Assembly: GCA_041905795.1 (NCBI GenBank)
Contig: JAYRKL010000007.1
Location: 124,001 to 188,000 of the forward strand
DNA from: SHVO01 sp041905795
GTDB lineage: Bacteria > Pseudomonadota > Alphaproteobacteria > Rhodospirillales > Rhodospirillaceae
Reading direction: 5' to 3'
Length of the DNA stretch: 64,000 bases
Positions within the stretch are counted from its first letter, which is position 1. Each line of letters opens with the position of its first letter. Shown here one piece after another: positions 32,937 through 40,803 of the stretch. Made by a program: the position numbers and the translations under genes. Under the pieces are notes generated by a model, which did not search any database, had not been told where the DNA came from, and saw only the letters and a list, made by a program, of their open reading frames with translations.

Positions 32937-33329
32937 TCAGGGACGCCAGGCGTCAATGATGTGCTGCGGCCAGAGGCCCCGGCCCAGGCTCATGACATCG
33001 AAGCGTATGTCAAAATCCGCGCAGGCAGGGTTGCGTTCAATGAAGACCTGTGCCGCGCGCGCGATCCGTGCGCGTTGCGCCGCCGTGACGGACTCTCTCG
33101 CGGTGTCGTGATCGGCGCGGGCTTTTACCTCGATGAAAGCCACGGTGCGCCCGCGTTTGGCGACAATATCGATTTCACCCAGGCCGGTGCCGGCTCCCGC
33201 TTTCAGGCGATGGGCGAGGATGCGCCAGCCGGTCAGGCGCAGGATCGAGAGGCAGAGGAACTCCGCGATCCTTCCGCGCCGCTCCGCGGCGACCCGCCCC
33301 CGCCGCTCTGCCTGCTGCTTGGCGCTCAC
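32937..33329 (-). CDS. YraN/UPF0102 family endonuclease-like protein
   Basis: 130 residues. Restriction-endonuclease-like fold with LGEIDIVAKRGRTVAFIEVKAR (the E..D..E-K nuclease core) and a lysine/arginine-rich N-terminus. Function remains unclear in the family. The GTG start overlaps the rsmI stop (GTGA), so the two are translationally coupled, an arrangement seen widely (rsmI-yraN). Confidence 0.9.
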   Translation of the reverse strand: MSAKQQAERRGRVAAERRGRIAEFLCLSILRLTGWRILAHRLKAGAGTGLGEIDIVAKRGRTVAFIEVKARADHDTARESVTAAQRARIARAAQVFIERNPACADFDIRFDVMSLGRGLWPQHIIDAWRP

Positions 33330-34306
33330 GTGTCCTTGGCCAGTTCCAGGGCGCGGCTGTAGATGGCGCGGCGCGGCTGGTTCAGCTGTTCCGCCACCAG
33401 GGCGGCGGCGTCGCGCAAGGACAGTTTCTCCATGGCCTGGCGCAAGGCGGCATCGATGTCGTCGGCGCTGATCTCGGCGACAACGTTCGGCGCGCCCGCC
33501 ACCACGATCACGGCTTCGCCTTTGGGTGTGGGCTCCTCAGCGTAGGCCACCGCGAGATCGGCGAGCGATCCGCGCCGCACCTCTTCGTGAAGCTTGGTGA
33601 GTTCGCGGCAGACGGCGGCGTCGCGTGCGCCCAGACCGGCGTGAAGATCGGCCAGGGTCTCGGCGATGCGCTGGGTGGATTCATAGAACACCAAGGTTGC
33701 CGCCAGGCCGCGCACTTCGGCGATGGCGTCCTGTCGCGCCTTGGCGCGATTGGGCAGGAAGCCGGCGAACAGGATGCGGTCGGTGGGGATGCCGGCGGTC
33801 ACCGCGGCGGCCAACATCGCCGACGGGCCGGGGATCGGCACGACGCTGTGGCCGGCGTCGGCGCAGGCGCGCACCAGCTTGTAACCGGGATCGGAGATCA
33901 GCGGCGTGCCCGCGTCGCTCACCAGCGCCACGGCGGCGCCTTCGGCGATGCGCGCCAGCAGGGCAGGCCGCGCCCGGTCGGCGTTATGGTCGTGATAGGG
34001 CGTCAGCGGCGTCGGGATGTCGAAATGCAGCTTCAGGCCCCCGGTGACGCGGGTGTCCTCGCAGGCGATCAGGTCGGCGTCCCGCAAGGTCCGCGCCGCC
34101 CGCGCGGTCATGTCGCCGAGGTTGCCGATGGGCGTCGCCACCACATACAGGCCGGGGGCTAATTTGCCTTTGAGGGCGTTGGTTGCCGAACCGGTTGCCT
34201 TGGGGCCGCCCGATTTACTTGCGACGCTCGCGCCTGTAGGTTCGCCGCCACGCTTACCCCCGCTGTCAGAGGTGCCCCTTGGGCCTCGTTTTCCCCCGGC
34301 TTTCAT
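33326..34306 (-). CDS. rsmI: 16S rRNA (cytidine1402-2'-O)-methyltransferase RsmI
   Basis: 326 residues, about 45 longer than usual at the N-terminus, where a glycine/serine/lysine-rich stretch (residues 1-48) precedes KLAPGLYVVATPIGNLGD. Methylates the ribose of C1402. Family blocks: ACEDTRVTGGLKLHF, VALVSDAGTPLISDPGY, VVPIPGPSAMLAA, FAGFLPNRAKAR. ATG 34306 is the first start; an internal start near residue 45 cannot be excluded. It is divergent from, and overlaps by 28 bp, the PBP-activator gene. Confidence 0.93.
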   Translation of the reverse strand: MKAGGKRGPRGTSDSGGKRGGEPTGASVASKSGGPKATGSATNALKGKLAPGLYVVATPIGNLGDMTARAARTLRDADLIACEDTRVTGGLKLHFDIPTPLTPYHDHNADRARPALLARIAEGAAVALVSDAGTPLISDPGYKLVRACADAGHSVVPIPGPSAMLAAAVTAGIPTDRILFAGFLPNRAKARQDAIAEVRGLAATLVFYESTQRIAETLADLHAGLGARDAAVCRELTKLHEEVRRGSLADLAVAYAEEPTPKGEAVIVVAGAPNVVAEISADDIDAALRQAMEKLSLRDAAALVAEQLNQPRRAIYSRALELAKDT

Positions 34307-35703
34307 GGCTCAAAACGGTCCTGGTTTCGGCGTCGGTGGTGGCGTCGCTCACCCTCGCGGGATGCGCGTCGAAAGGTGTAGCACCGCGTGCGCCTCAGCC
34401 CCAGCGGCAAGCTGTCGTTAAGCCGCCGGTCTCGACCCAACCGCAATCCACCTTGCAGCCGCCGCCCGCCGCGGCGCGCGCGGTCCTGCCGCCGAACCAG
34501 CTGATCCCCGGCCTCGGCGCGCAAAGCCAGGCCCAGGGTCAAGCGGGCCGGCCCGACGCCGGCGGCCTGGTGCGCGTCGGCCTGTTGGTGCCGCTCAGCG
34601 GTCCGTCGGCGGCCATCGGCCAGGCGCTGCTCAACGCCGCCGAGATGGCGCTGTTCGATGTCGGCGACGAACACCTGGTGATGCAGGTCTATGACAGCCA
34701 GGGCACGCCCGAAGGCGCCGCGCAGGCCGCGCAAAAGGCCATCAGCCACGGCGCGCAGTTGCTGCTGGGGCCGCTGTTCTCGGCGGAAGCCAAGGCCGCC
34801 GCCGGCCCCGCCGCCGCCGCGGGCGTCAACCTGGTCGCCTTCTCCACCGACCCCGCCATCGCCGGTCCCAATACGTTTGTGATCGGCTTCCTGGTGCAGG
34901 AACAGGTGCGCCAGATCGTGGCCTATGCGCGCAGCCAAGGGCTTTCCAAATTCGCCGTGCTGGCGCCCAACTCGGCCTATGGCCAGGCGGTGGTGGAGGC
35001 GCTGCAGCGTTATGTGCCGGCGCGCGGCGCCAAGGTCACGCAAGTGTCCTTCTACGATCCCGACGGCAAGGATCTCACGGAAGTGGTGCGCTCGCTGGCG
35101 TCCTTCGACCAGCGCAAGAAAACCCTCGAACAGCAGAAAGCCGAGCTGGTCGGCAAGACCGACGAGATTTCCCAAATGGCGCTGAAGCGCCTGGAGCGCC
35201 TGGAAACCGTGGGTGAAGTGGGTTTCGACACCATCCTGTTGCCGGAACAGGGCACGCGCCTCACCCAGGCCGCATCCTTGCTGTCGTTCTATGACATCGA
35301 TCCCGGCCGCGTGCAGTTGCTGGGGACCCTGTTGTGGGATTCGCCCGGCCTGGGCCGTGAGCCGGTGATGGTGGGCGGCGTCTATCCGGCGCCGCCGCCG
35401 GAGGCCAACCGCCAATTCTTCGCCCGCTACCGCGAACTCTATGGCCGCGCCGCGCCGACCATCGCCAGTCATGGCTACGATGCTTTGGCTCTGGCGGCGA
35501 TCCTGGCGCGCAGCGGCGAGCCGGCGCCGTTCTCGGCCCAGGCGCTGATGTCGCCGTCGGGCTTCGCCGGCGTGGACGGGATTTTCCGCTTCATGCCCGA
35601 TGGCCTGTCCCAGCGGGGCTTTGCCATCATGCAGGTGACCAAGACCGGCAGCGCCGTGGCGCAACCGGCGCCCACGGCGTTCGACGCGCCCGCTACCAAT
35701 TAA
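34279..35703 (+). CDS. Penicillin-binding protein activator lipoprotein (LpoA-like)
   Basis: 474 residues. Signal peptide with lipobox LAGC (VLVSASVVASLTLAGC), a proline/glutamine-rich linker to about residue 90, then a type I periplasmic-binding fold: VRVGLLVPLSGPSAAIGQALLNAAEMALFD, LLLGPLFSAEAKAAAG, VIGFLVQEQVRQIVAYA and SHGYDALALAAILA. LpoA in gamma-proteobacteria activates PBP1A from the outer membrane; this shorter alphaproteobacterial form lacks the TPR half, so the same role is inferred only. TTG 34279 is chosen, with AGAGGTG 5 nt upstream. Confidence 0.85.
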   Translation: MGLVFPRLSWLKTVLVSASVVASLTLAGCASKGVAPRAPQPQRQAVVKPPVSTQPQSTLQPPPAAARAVLPPNQLIPGLGAQSQAQGQAGRPDAGGLVRVGLLVPLSGPSAAIGQALLNAAEMALFDVGDEHLVMQVYDSQGTPEGAAQAAQKAISHGAQLLLGPLFSAEAKAAAGPAAAAGVNLVAFSTDPAIAGPNTFVIGFLVQEQVRQIVAYARSQGLSKFAVLAPNSAYGQAVVEALQRYVPARGAKVTQVSFYDPDGKDLTEVVRSLASFDQRKKTLEQQKAELVGKTDEISQMALKRLERLETVGEVGFDTILLPEQGTRLTQAASLLSFYDIDPGRVQLLGTLLWDSPGLGREPVMVGGVYPAPPPEANRQFFARYRELYGRAAPTIASHGYDALALAAILARSGEPAPFSAQALMSPSGFAGVDGIFRFMPDGLSQRGFAIMQVTKTGSAVAQPAPTAFDAPATN

Positions 35704-35705
35704 AC

Positions 35706-36422
35706 TTATTCCGCCGGCTTGGCGGGATAGATGCTCTTCGCCAACGAATCTTTCACGTTGGTGGCGGCGCGCAGCTGGTTGCGCTGGATGATGGCCTGTG
35801 GGTTGTCGTTGCCGACGCCGTAGACCGCCGCGTTCCAGTCCTTGCGCGGACGGATGACCGCGCCTTCCAGGCTGCCGCCGGCGAATAGGCCGGAGCTTTT
35901 GGAATAGGCGACGATGTCCTGGCCGACATGCGTCGTGGTGGCGGCTTCGGCGCCGGCACCGATGGTGCCGATGCTCATGCCGACATTGGCACCCAGTTTG
36001 AACTCGTCGTTCAGCACCGCCGACAGGCCCTTCTCGGTCAGGATCATGAACACGATCTCGTCCGACTTCATGCCGATCTGCAAGCCGATGGAGCCCGCGG
36101 TCATGCGGTAGAAGGCGGGATCGCCGAAGCCAGAGCCATCGGGCAGGCGCTGCAGCAGCACGCCGTCGCCGTAGGCGCCGCCCAGCACGAAACTGGCCTT
36201 GTTGTAGGACGGGATGATCAGCACGCCCTTGGCGCGGGCCAGGAGGTCGTCCATGTCGCTGGACTTCTTCAACTCCTGGCGCACGCGGTCGACGGTGATC
36301 GAGGACTCGTCCAGCACGTGGCGGGCGTCGAGCACGTCATCGGCGCGGGCGGGGGCCGCTGCTGCGGCGCCCAGCGCGAGAATCCCGGCAGCCGCCGCGC
36401 GGCGGGACATGAGGTTGGTCAT
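35706..36422 (-). CDS. SYLF-domain lipid-binding protein
   Basis: 238 residues. A signal sequence of the Tat-like/Sec type (MTNLMSRRAAAAGILALGAAAAAPARA) precedes the YSC84/SYLF domain: LLARAKGVLIIPSYNKASFVLGGAYGDGVLL, MTAGSIGLQIGMKSDEIVFMIL, VGMSIGTIGAGAEAATT. SYLF domains bind phosphoinositides in eukaryotes; bacterial members are secreted or periplasmic with unknown role. ATG 36422 is preceded by GGAG at 9 nt. It is 114 nt downstream of the ABC permease gene on the same strand. Confidence 0.9.
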   Translation of the reverse strand: MTNLMSRRAAAAGILALGAAAAAPARADDVLDARHVLDESSITVDRVRQELKKSSDMDDLLARAKGVLIIPSYNKASFVLGGAYGDGVLLQRLPDGSGFGDPAFYRMTAGSIGLQIGMKSDEIVFMILTEKGLSAVLNDEFKLGANVGMSIGTIGAGAEAATTTHVGQDIVAYSKSSGLFAGGSLEGAVIRPRKDWNAAVYGVGNDNPQAIIQRNQLRAATNVKDSLAKSIYPAKPAE

Positions 36423-36502
36423 GGTGTGTGTCTCCAAAACGCTGGGCGAGAAACTCGCCCAACAATAGGCCGGAACTATGGCGGAGGGGTTAAAGACCCC
36501 GG

Positions 36503-36533
36503 CGCGTGCCGGACACGCGACCGAACGACAGGC
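36503..36533 (-). repeat. Possible truncated palindromic repeat
   Basis: CGCGTGCCGGACACGCGACCGAACGACA resembles the right half of the element at 12620 (CGGACACGCGAC then two short A-rich blocks) and contains a small hairpin GCGTG/CACGC. Weak similarity; assignment tentative. Confidence 0.3.
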
Positions 36534-36535
36534 CG

Positions 36536-37324
36536 TTAACCGGCATTAAGCAGTAATCCCCGTTTGCGGGCAATGTGAAAGGTCCACTGGAAGACGGCAA
36601 TTCCGAGCGCCAGGTAAACCAGGTCCAGGACAAAGCCCTGCCAGAGGTAGTCGGTGCGCACCACGCCCTCGAGCACGATGGCGCGCATGCCCTCGAACAC
36701 ATAGGCGCTGGGCAGGGCCCAGGCCACCGGCTGCAGCCAGCCGGGAAGTGCTGCGATCGGATAATAGACGCCGGCGATGGGCATGATGGCGAACATGGCG
36801 GCCCAGGCAAAAGCTTCCGCCGCGAGGCCCCAGCGGATCAGGATCGCCATGATGAACATACCGAAGGCCCAGCCGAACATGGACAGGAGCAGGTAGAAGG
36901 CGATCAGCGGCGCGCCCAGGTCGAAGATGGAATAGCCGAACAGCGGCACCAGCCCGAGGATCGCCGGCAGCAGGCTGACGACGGTGCGCACCAGGCTGGT
37001 GACCATGCAGCCGATCAGAAGCTCATGGGGCCGCAACGGGCTGATGAACAGGTGCCCAAGATTGCGCGAGAAGAACTCTTCGACAAAGGTGACGGTCATG
37101 CCGAGGTTGGAGCGGATCAGGATCTCCCACAGCACCACCGCGCCGAGGAACAGGCCGGCGGCCTGGGTGATGCCGAAGGTATTGCTGCGCAGATAGACCG
37201 TGATGAAGCCCCATACGGCGAGATTCATGAACGGCCAGTAGATCAGCTCGACGATCCGCATGGGCGAGCGCCGCAGCAGGTAGAGGTAGCGCAAGGCCAT
37301 CGCATAGATGCGTGTGAAGTTCAT
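36536..37324 (-). CDS. ABC-2 type transporter permease
   Basis: 262 residues with about six membrane segments and the ABC-2 fold: MALRYLYLLRRSPMRIVELIYWPFMNL, the amphipathic loop FVEEFFSRNLGHLFISPLRPHELLIG, and GVYYPIAALPGWLQPVAWALPSAYVFEGMR near the C-terminus, as in NodJ/polysaccharide-type exporters. It would export a polymer, lipid or drug; substrate unknown. The ATG overlaps the stop of the ATPase gene by 4 nt (ATGA). Last gene of the four-gene operon starting at 40564. Confidence 0.9.
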   Translation of the reverse strand: MNFTRIYAMALRYLYLLRRSPMRIVELIYWPFMNLAVWGFITVYLRSNTFGITQAAGLFLGAVVLWEILIRSNLGMTVTFVEEFFSRNLGHLFISPLRPHELLIGCMVTSLVRTVVSLLPAILGLVPLFGYSIFDLGAPLIAFYLLLSMFGWAFGMFIMAILIRWGLAAEAFAWAAMFAIMPIAGVYYPIAALPGWLQPVAWALPSAYVFEGMRAIVLEGVVRTDYLWQGFVLDLVYLALGIAVFQWTFHIARKRGLLLNAG

Positions 37325-38073
37325 TTGCCCGCCTCCTCGCCGCCGCGGGCGATATGCAGGAACACTTCCTCGAGGCTATCGCGGCCGTATTTCTGGATGA
37401 GATCCTTAGGTGCGCCGCGGTCGTGGATCTTGCCGGCCTTCATCATCAGGAGTTCGTCGCACATGCGCTCGACCTCCAGCATGTTATGCGAGGCGAAGAA
37501 GATGGCCGCGCCGCTGGTGCGGGCATAGTCCGACAGCACGCCGCGCACCCAGTCGCCGGTGTCTGGATCGAGGGACGCGGTGGGCTCATCCAGCACCAGC
37601 ACCTTGGGCGCATTGATGAGCGCCTTGGCCAGAGCCACACGGGTTTTCTGTCCCGCGGACAATTCGCGCACCCGGCGCTTCAGGACCTCGTTCAACTGCA
37701 AAAGCCCGGCGAGTTCTTCGATGCGCGCGTTCAAAGCCTTCACGCCATAGAGCCGGCCGTAAACTTTCAGGTTCTCCGTGACCGTCAACTCGCCCGGCAA
37801 ATCCACATAAGGCGAGGAGAAGTTCATGAACGGCAGCGCCTGGAACCGTTCGCTGGCCATGTTGTGGCCCAGCACGCGCGCTTCGCCCGCGGTCGGCAGC
37901 AACAGGCCGAGCAGCATGGCGATGGTGGTGGTCTTGCCGGCGCCGTTGCCGCCCAAGAGTGCGACGATGCCGCCCTGCGGCACGGTGAACGAGATTCCGT
38001 TCACGGCCGGGACGTCCTCGAAATGTTTGGTCAGCCCGCGCGCTTCGATGGCCGGGACGGCGTCTTCAGACAT
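37321..38073 (-). CDS. ABC transporter ATP-binding protein (exporter)
   Basis: 250 residues. Walker A GGNGAGKTTT, Q-loop FMNFSSPYVDLPGELTV, signature LSAGQKTRVALAKAL, Walker B VLVLDEPTASLDPDTG and H-loop SHN. Partner of the permease downstream. The start is ATG 38073, which overlaps the stop of the preceding EAL-like gene by one base (TGATG). The frame is open upstream but only as an overlap with that gene in another phase; a fusion is not indicated. Confidence 0.93.
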   Translation of the reverse strand: MSEDAVPAIEARGLTKHFEDVPAVNGISFTVPQGGIVALLGGNGAGKTTTIAMLLGLLLPTAGEARVLGHNMASERFQALPFMNFSSPYVDLPGELTVTENLKVYGRLYGVKALNARIEELAGLLQLNEVLKRRVRELSAGQKTRVALAKALINAPKVLVLDEPTASLDPDTGDWVRGVLSDYARTSGAAIFFASHNMLEVERMCDELLMMKAGKIHDRGAPKDLIQKYGRDSLEEVFLHIARGGEEAGK

Positions 38074-39323
38074 CAAAGCCGCGTGCGTACCAGGCCGTCG
38101 ATATAGCGGCCCTGGAACAAGGTGATACCCAGCTGCTGGCCGACCTTGACGCAGGCTTCGGAGTCGCAGCGCGCGAGGATGGTGCGGCCTTTCTTGCGCT
38201 CGCGGATCAGGTCTTTCAGGTCCTTGCCCATCTCGGAACCCGCATAAGCGGCCATTTCCTGGCTCCAGCCGAGTTTGGCGTAGGCGACGCCCAGGCGCAG
38301 GGTGTCGGCGTAAGGGAACGTGTTCAGGTTCAGGCCGTCGACACAGATGCGGTAGCCGCGCTCGGTGACGAAGTCGCGGGCGAAGGCGAAGGCATTGGGA
38401 TCGGCGAACATGTCTTCCAGGCGCATCTCCAACACCACGTCCTGGCTCGAGGGCGCGAAGTCGTCGTCGAACTGCAGGAAATCTTCCGACAGCACGGTGG
38501 AGACGTTGACATTGATGGAGAAGCCGTCGCGCACCAGGGTTCGGTCCTCGCGCCGCGCGATCTGCGCCATGACGCGCCGGTCCAGGGTCTGGGTGAAGCG
38601 CTGGAACAGCCACGGATTGATGGTCAGATTGGTGCGCGGCATCAGGGTTTCGCGCAGGTCGGGGATCGACACGAACACTTCCGTGAAGATCACTTCGGGC
38701 TTGCCGTCCTCGACGAAGGCGCACACCGGTTGTCTGCGGGTGAAGCTCGACAGATCGACGCGCTGCAGCGAGTCCTCGGCTTTGCCCAGTTCCAGCGGCG
38801 TGAGCGGCGTGCCCTTCTCGGGGTTGGAGCGCATCAGTTCGCGCTCGGCGATCAGCTCGGTCAGGTTCTTGCGCACGGCCTTCTCGCTGCCGGCGCTCTG
38901 GCGCATGGCAAAGGCCAATAACTTGTCGTAGTCCTTGCTCATGTCGAACCAGCTCGACAGCCGGTTCTGGCGCGCGTCGTTCTTGAATTTCTGCATCAGC
39001 GCGTCGCGTTCCCACAGCTTCAGCAGCTTGAGGACGGCGCGCTCGGCGGTGTCGGTCTCGTGGCGCTCGAACACGACCATGAGGTCGGAGTTGCGCAGGC
39101 GGTAGAGCCAGGCGGAGCGCGTGCGCGTGAGTTCGTCGAAGGCGGTTTCGGCGTTGCGCAGGTTCTGCTTGTCGCGGTGTTCGGGCTCCAGGCGCGACAG
39201 ATGCAGGCGGATCACGCCCTTGTTGCGGTTGCCCGGATCCATGGCGCGCAGATCGTCGAGGAAGCGCGCTTCATGGCTTTCGCCCAGGGGATGGGTGGCG
39301 GTGCCGCCGGCCTGATCGCTCAT
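38073..39323 (-). CDS. Degenerate GGDEF/EAL-like protein B
   Basis: 416 residues, cytoplasmic. N-terminal 120 residues end in WLYRLRNSDLMVVFER, which sits where a GGDEF motif would be (NSDLM). The C-terminal half follows the EAL phosphodiesterase plan: FTEVFVS where EAL is expected, SINVNVS (Asn kept), VLEMRLED (Glu kept), YRICVDGLN in place of DDFG, a Lys in AYAKLGW, and ILARCDSE in place of AEGVE, then FQGRYID. Loss of the second Asp and of the AEG glutamate suggests no phosphodiesterase activity. Homologous to the upstream protein; overlaps it by 4 nt and the ATPase gene by 1 nt. Confidence 0.8.
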   Translation of the reverse strand: MSDQAGGTATHPLGESHEARFLDDLRAMDPGNRNKGVIRLHLSRLEPEHRDKQNLRNAETAFDELTRTRSAWLYRLRNSDLMVVFERHETDTAERAVLKLLKLWERDALMQKFKNDARQNRLSSWFDMSKDYDKLLAFAMRQSAGSEKAVRKNLTELIAERELMRSNPEKGTPLTPLELGKAEDSLQRVDLSSFTRRQPVCAFVEDGKPEVIFTEVFVSIPDLRETLMPRTNLTINPWLFQRFTQTLDRRVMAQIARREDRTLVRDGFSINVNVSTVLSEDFLQFDDDFAPSSQDVVLEMRLEDMFADPNAFAFARDFVTERGYRICVDGLNLNTFPYADTLRLGVAYAKLGWSQEMAAYAGSEMGKDLKDLIRERKKGRTILARCDSEACVKVGQQLGITLFQGRYIDGLVRTRL

Positions 39324-40564
39324 TTCGGCGCTCCCGCCGGGGTGCGCGCGCCCGCCGCCGGCGCGGCCTGCGCCGGGCGCTTGCGGCCCTTGCTGAAGGC
39401 GTCGAGGAAGTGGCCTTGGAACACGCAGATGCCGGTCTTCAGCCCCCACGCCAGGGCGGCGGCTGATTCGCAGCGGGAGAGGATGGTCTTGTCGGCGCCG
39501 ATCTCGGCGATCATGGCGCTGGTGTTGGCGAGGCTCTTGGTGTTGGACGTGTCGAGGAGTTCCGGCGCCCAGACGATCTTGACGTAGTCGGGCTTCATGG
39601 CCGCCACGTCCAGCATCTCGATGGTGGTGGTGGTGAGGCCGTCGATCAGGATGGCGTGGCCCATGGACGCCATCACGTTGCGTATGTCGATATACATGCC
39701 GATGTTGGTCAGGAGGTCGGCCGCGGTCACCTCGACGATGACTTTCTGCCCTTTCTCCAGCGCCTGGACGAAGCTGCCGAAGGCGGGCGTCAGGATGGTC
39801 TCGAGGTTGAGATTCAGGCTGAGGCAGGGAATGCCGCGGGCCTGGGGGGCACGCACCACGCTCTCCAGCATGCGGATGTCCATGGTGCGGGACAGGTCCT
39901 GGAACAGCGACCGGTCGCCGAACAGATTGATGTGGGGCGCGATGGTGCGCTGCAGATCGCCCACCGACAGGAAAAACTCGTAGAACTCGATCGAGGCTTC
40001 CTTGGTCTGCGGATTGATGCGCAAGGCCACCTGGTCGCGGATGAAGGGCACGACGTTGGCGAAGGCGAGTTTCTTCTGCACGTCATCGAGCATCGCCGGC
40101 GTGATCGGCGGCAGCGGCGCGGCCAGCGCCCGGGGCGGCGCAACCTGGGCTTCCTGGCGCAACTGCTGGGCGGCGTGGATCGCCACCGCGGCGTCCAGCG
40201 CCAGGTCGTACCAGGCGATGAACTGGTCGTTGCCCTCGGCGTCGTCCAGGGTGATCGGGTCGCCCTCGAACAGTTTGCGTACGCGCAGCACGATGTTGTT
40301 GACGTCGCGCTGGGCGCCGCCGTTGAGGATCAGCACCAGGTCGTCGTTGGACAGGTTGAAGAGCTGCGCCTGGCGGCCGCTTTCCAGCACGCGGAACATG
40401 CGCGTGACGATCTTGATGCGGACCGGGGTGCGGTTGGAGGGCAGCAGCTTGGACAGGCGGATATGCACCGCCTTGCGGCCCTCGGGGTTACGCCGGACGC
40501 GGTCGAGGGTGTCGACCAACAGGGTCTCTTGGTAGCCTTTGGCGCCCTGGTTCGTTGCGTTCAT
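39320..40564 (-). CDS. Degenerate GGDEF/EAL-like protein A
   Basis: 414 residues, cytoplasmic. The N-terminal domain has LFNLSNDDLVLILNG at the GGDEF position (NDDLV); a linker near residue 140 is proline/alanine-rich. The EAL-like half has FYEFFLS at the EAL position, LSLNLNLETIL (Asn kept), VIVEVTAADLL (Glu kept), HAILIDGLTTT for DDFG, DYVKIVWA (Lys kept), ILSRCESAAALAWGL for AEGVE, and FQGHFLD (Gln kept). It heads the operon A-B-ATPase-permease; all junctions overlap. Likely a c-di-GMP or nucleotide sensor/scaffold controlling the exporter, by inference. The tail is alanine/proline/lysine-rich. Confidence 0.8.
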   Translation of the reverse strand: MNATNQGAKGYQETLLVDTLDRVRRNPEGRKAVHIRLSKLLPSNRTPVRIKIVTRMFRVLESGRQAQLFNLSNDDLVLILNGGAQRDVNNIVLRVRKLFEGDPITLDDAEGNDQFIAWYDLALDAAVAIHAAQQLRQEAQVAPPRALAAPLPPITPAMLDDVQKKLAFANVVPFIRDQVALRINPQTKEASIEFYEFFLSVGDLQRTIAPHINLFGDRSLFQDLSRTMDIRMLESVVRAPQARGIPCLSLNLNLETILTPAFGSFVQALEKGQKVIVEVTAADLLTNIGMYIDIRNVMASMGHAILIDGLTTTTIEMLDVAAMKPDYVKIVWAPELLDTSNTKSLANTSAMIAEIGADKTILSRCESAAALAWGLKTGICVFQGHFLDAFSKGRKRPAQAAPAAGARTPAGAPK

Positions 40565-40718
40565 GCGTCTTCAATTGTAGAGAAGCGGAAAGCCGTCCAG
40601 CCGGGGTTTCCGGACCCTGGTTGCCGTGTGGTTTTAGCGTCTCAAACCCTGGCCGTCCAATGGGTCATCCTGACCGGTAACCATTTGGAAAAGATTAACG
40701 AATATTTTGCTGCACGGT

Positions 40719-40732
40719 CCGGGTATACCCGG
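40719..40732. promoter_or_regulatory. Perfect 14-bp palindrome in divergent promoter region
   Basis: CCGGGTATACCCGG lies in the 239-bp gap between the EAL-like operon (start 40564) and the epimerase gene (start 40804). A perfect dyad in such a place is a reasonable operator candidate for a dimeric repressor; no regulator is identified. Confidence 0.4.
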
Positions 40733-40803
40733 AAAAGCGGCCCCGGCGGCGGTTTCCGGGATCCGCGTACGCGACCGGCTCTTGAAGTGGGTTTGAGGAT
40801 CGA

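Noticed and set aside
37321..39015. Possible fusion of the ABC ATPase with an upstream domain
   Set aside because: The upstream part is out of phase with the conserved EAL-like gene B; the ATPase has a proper ATG at 38073 overlapping the B stop.
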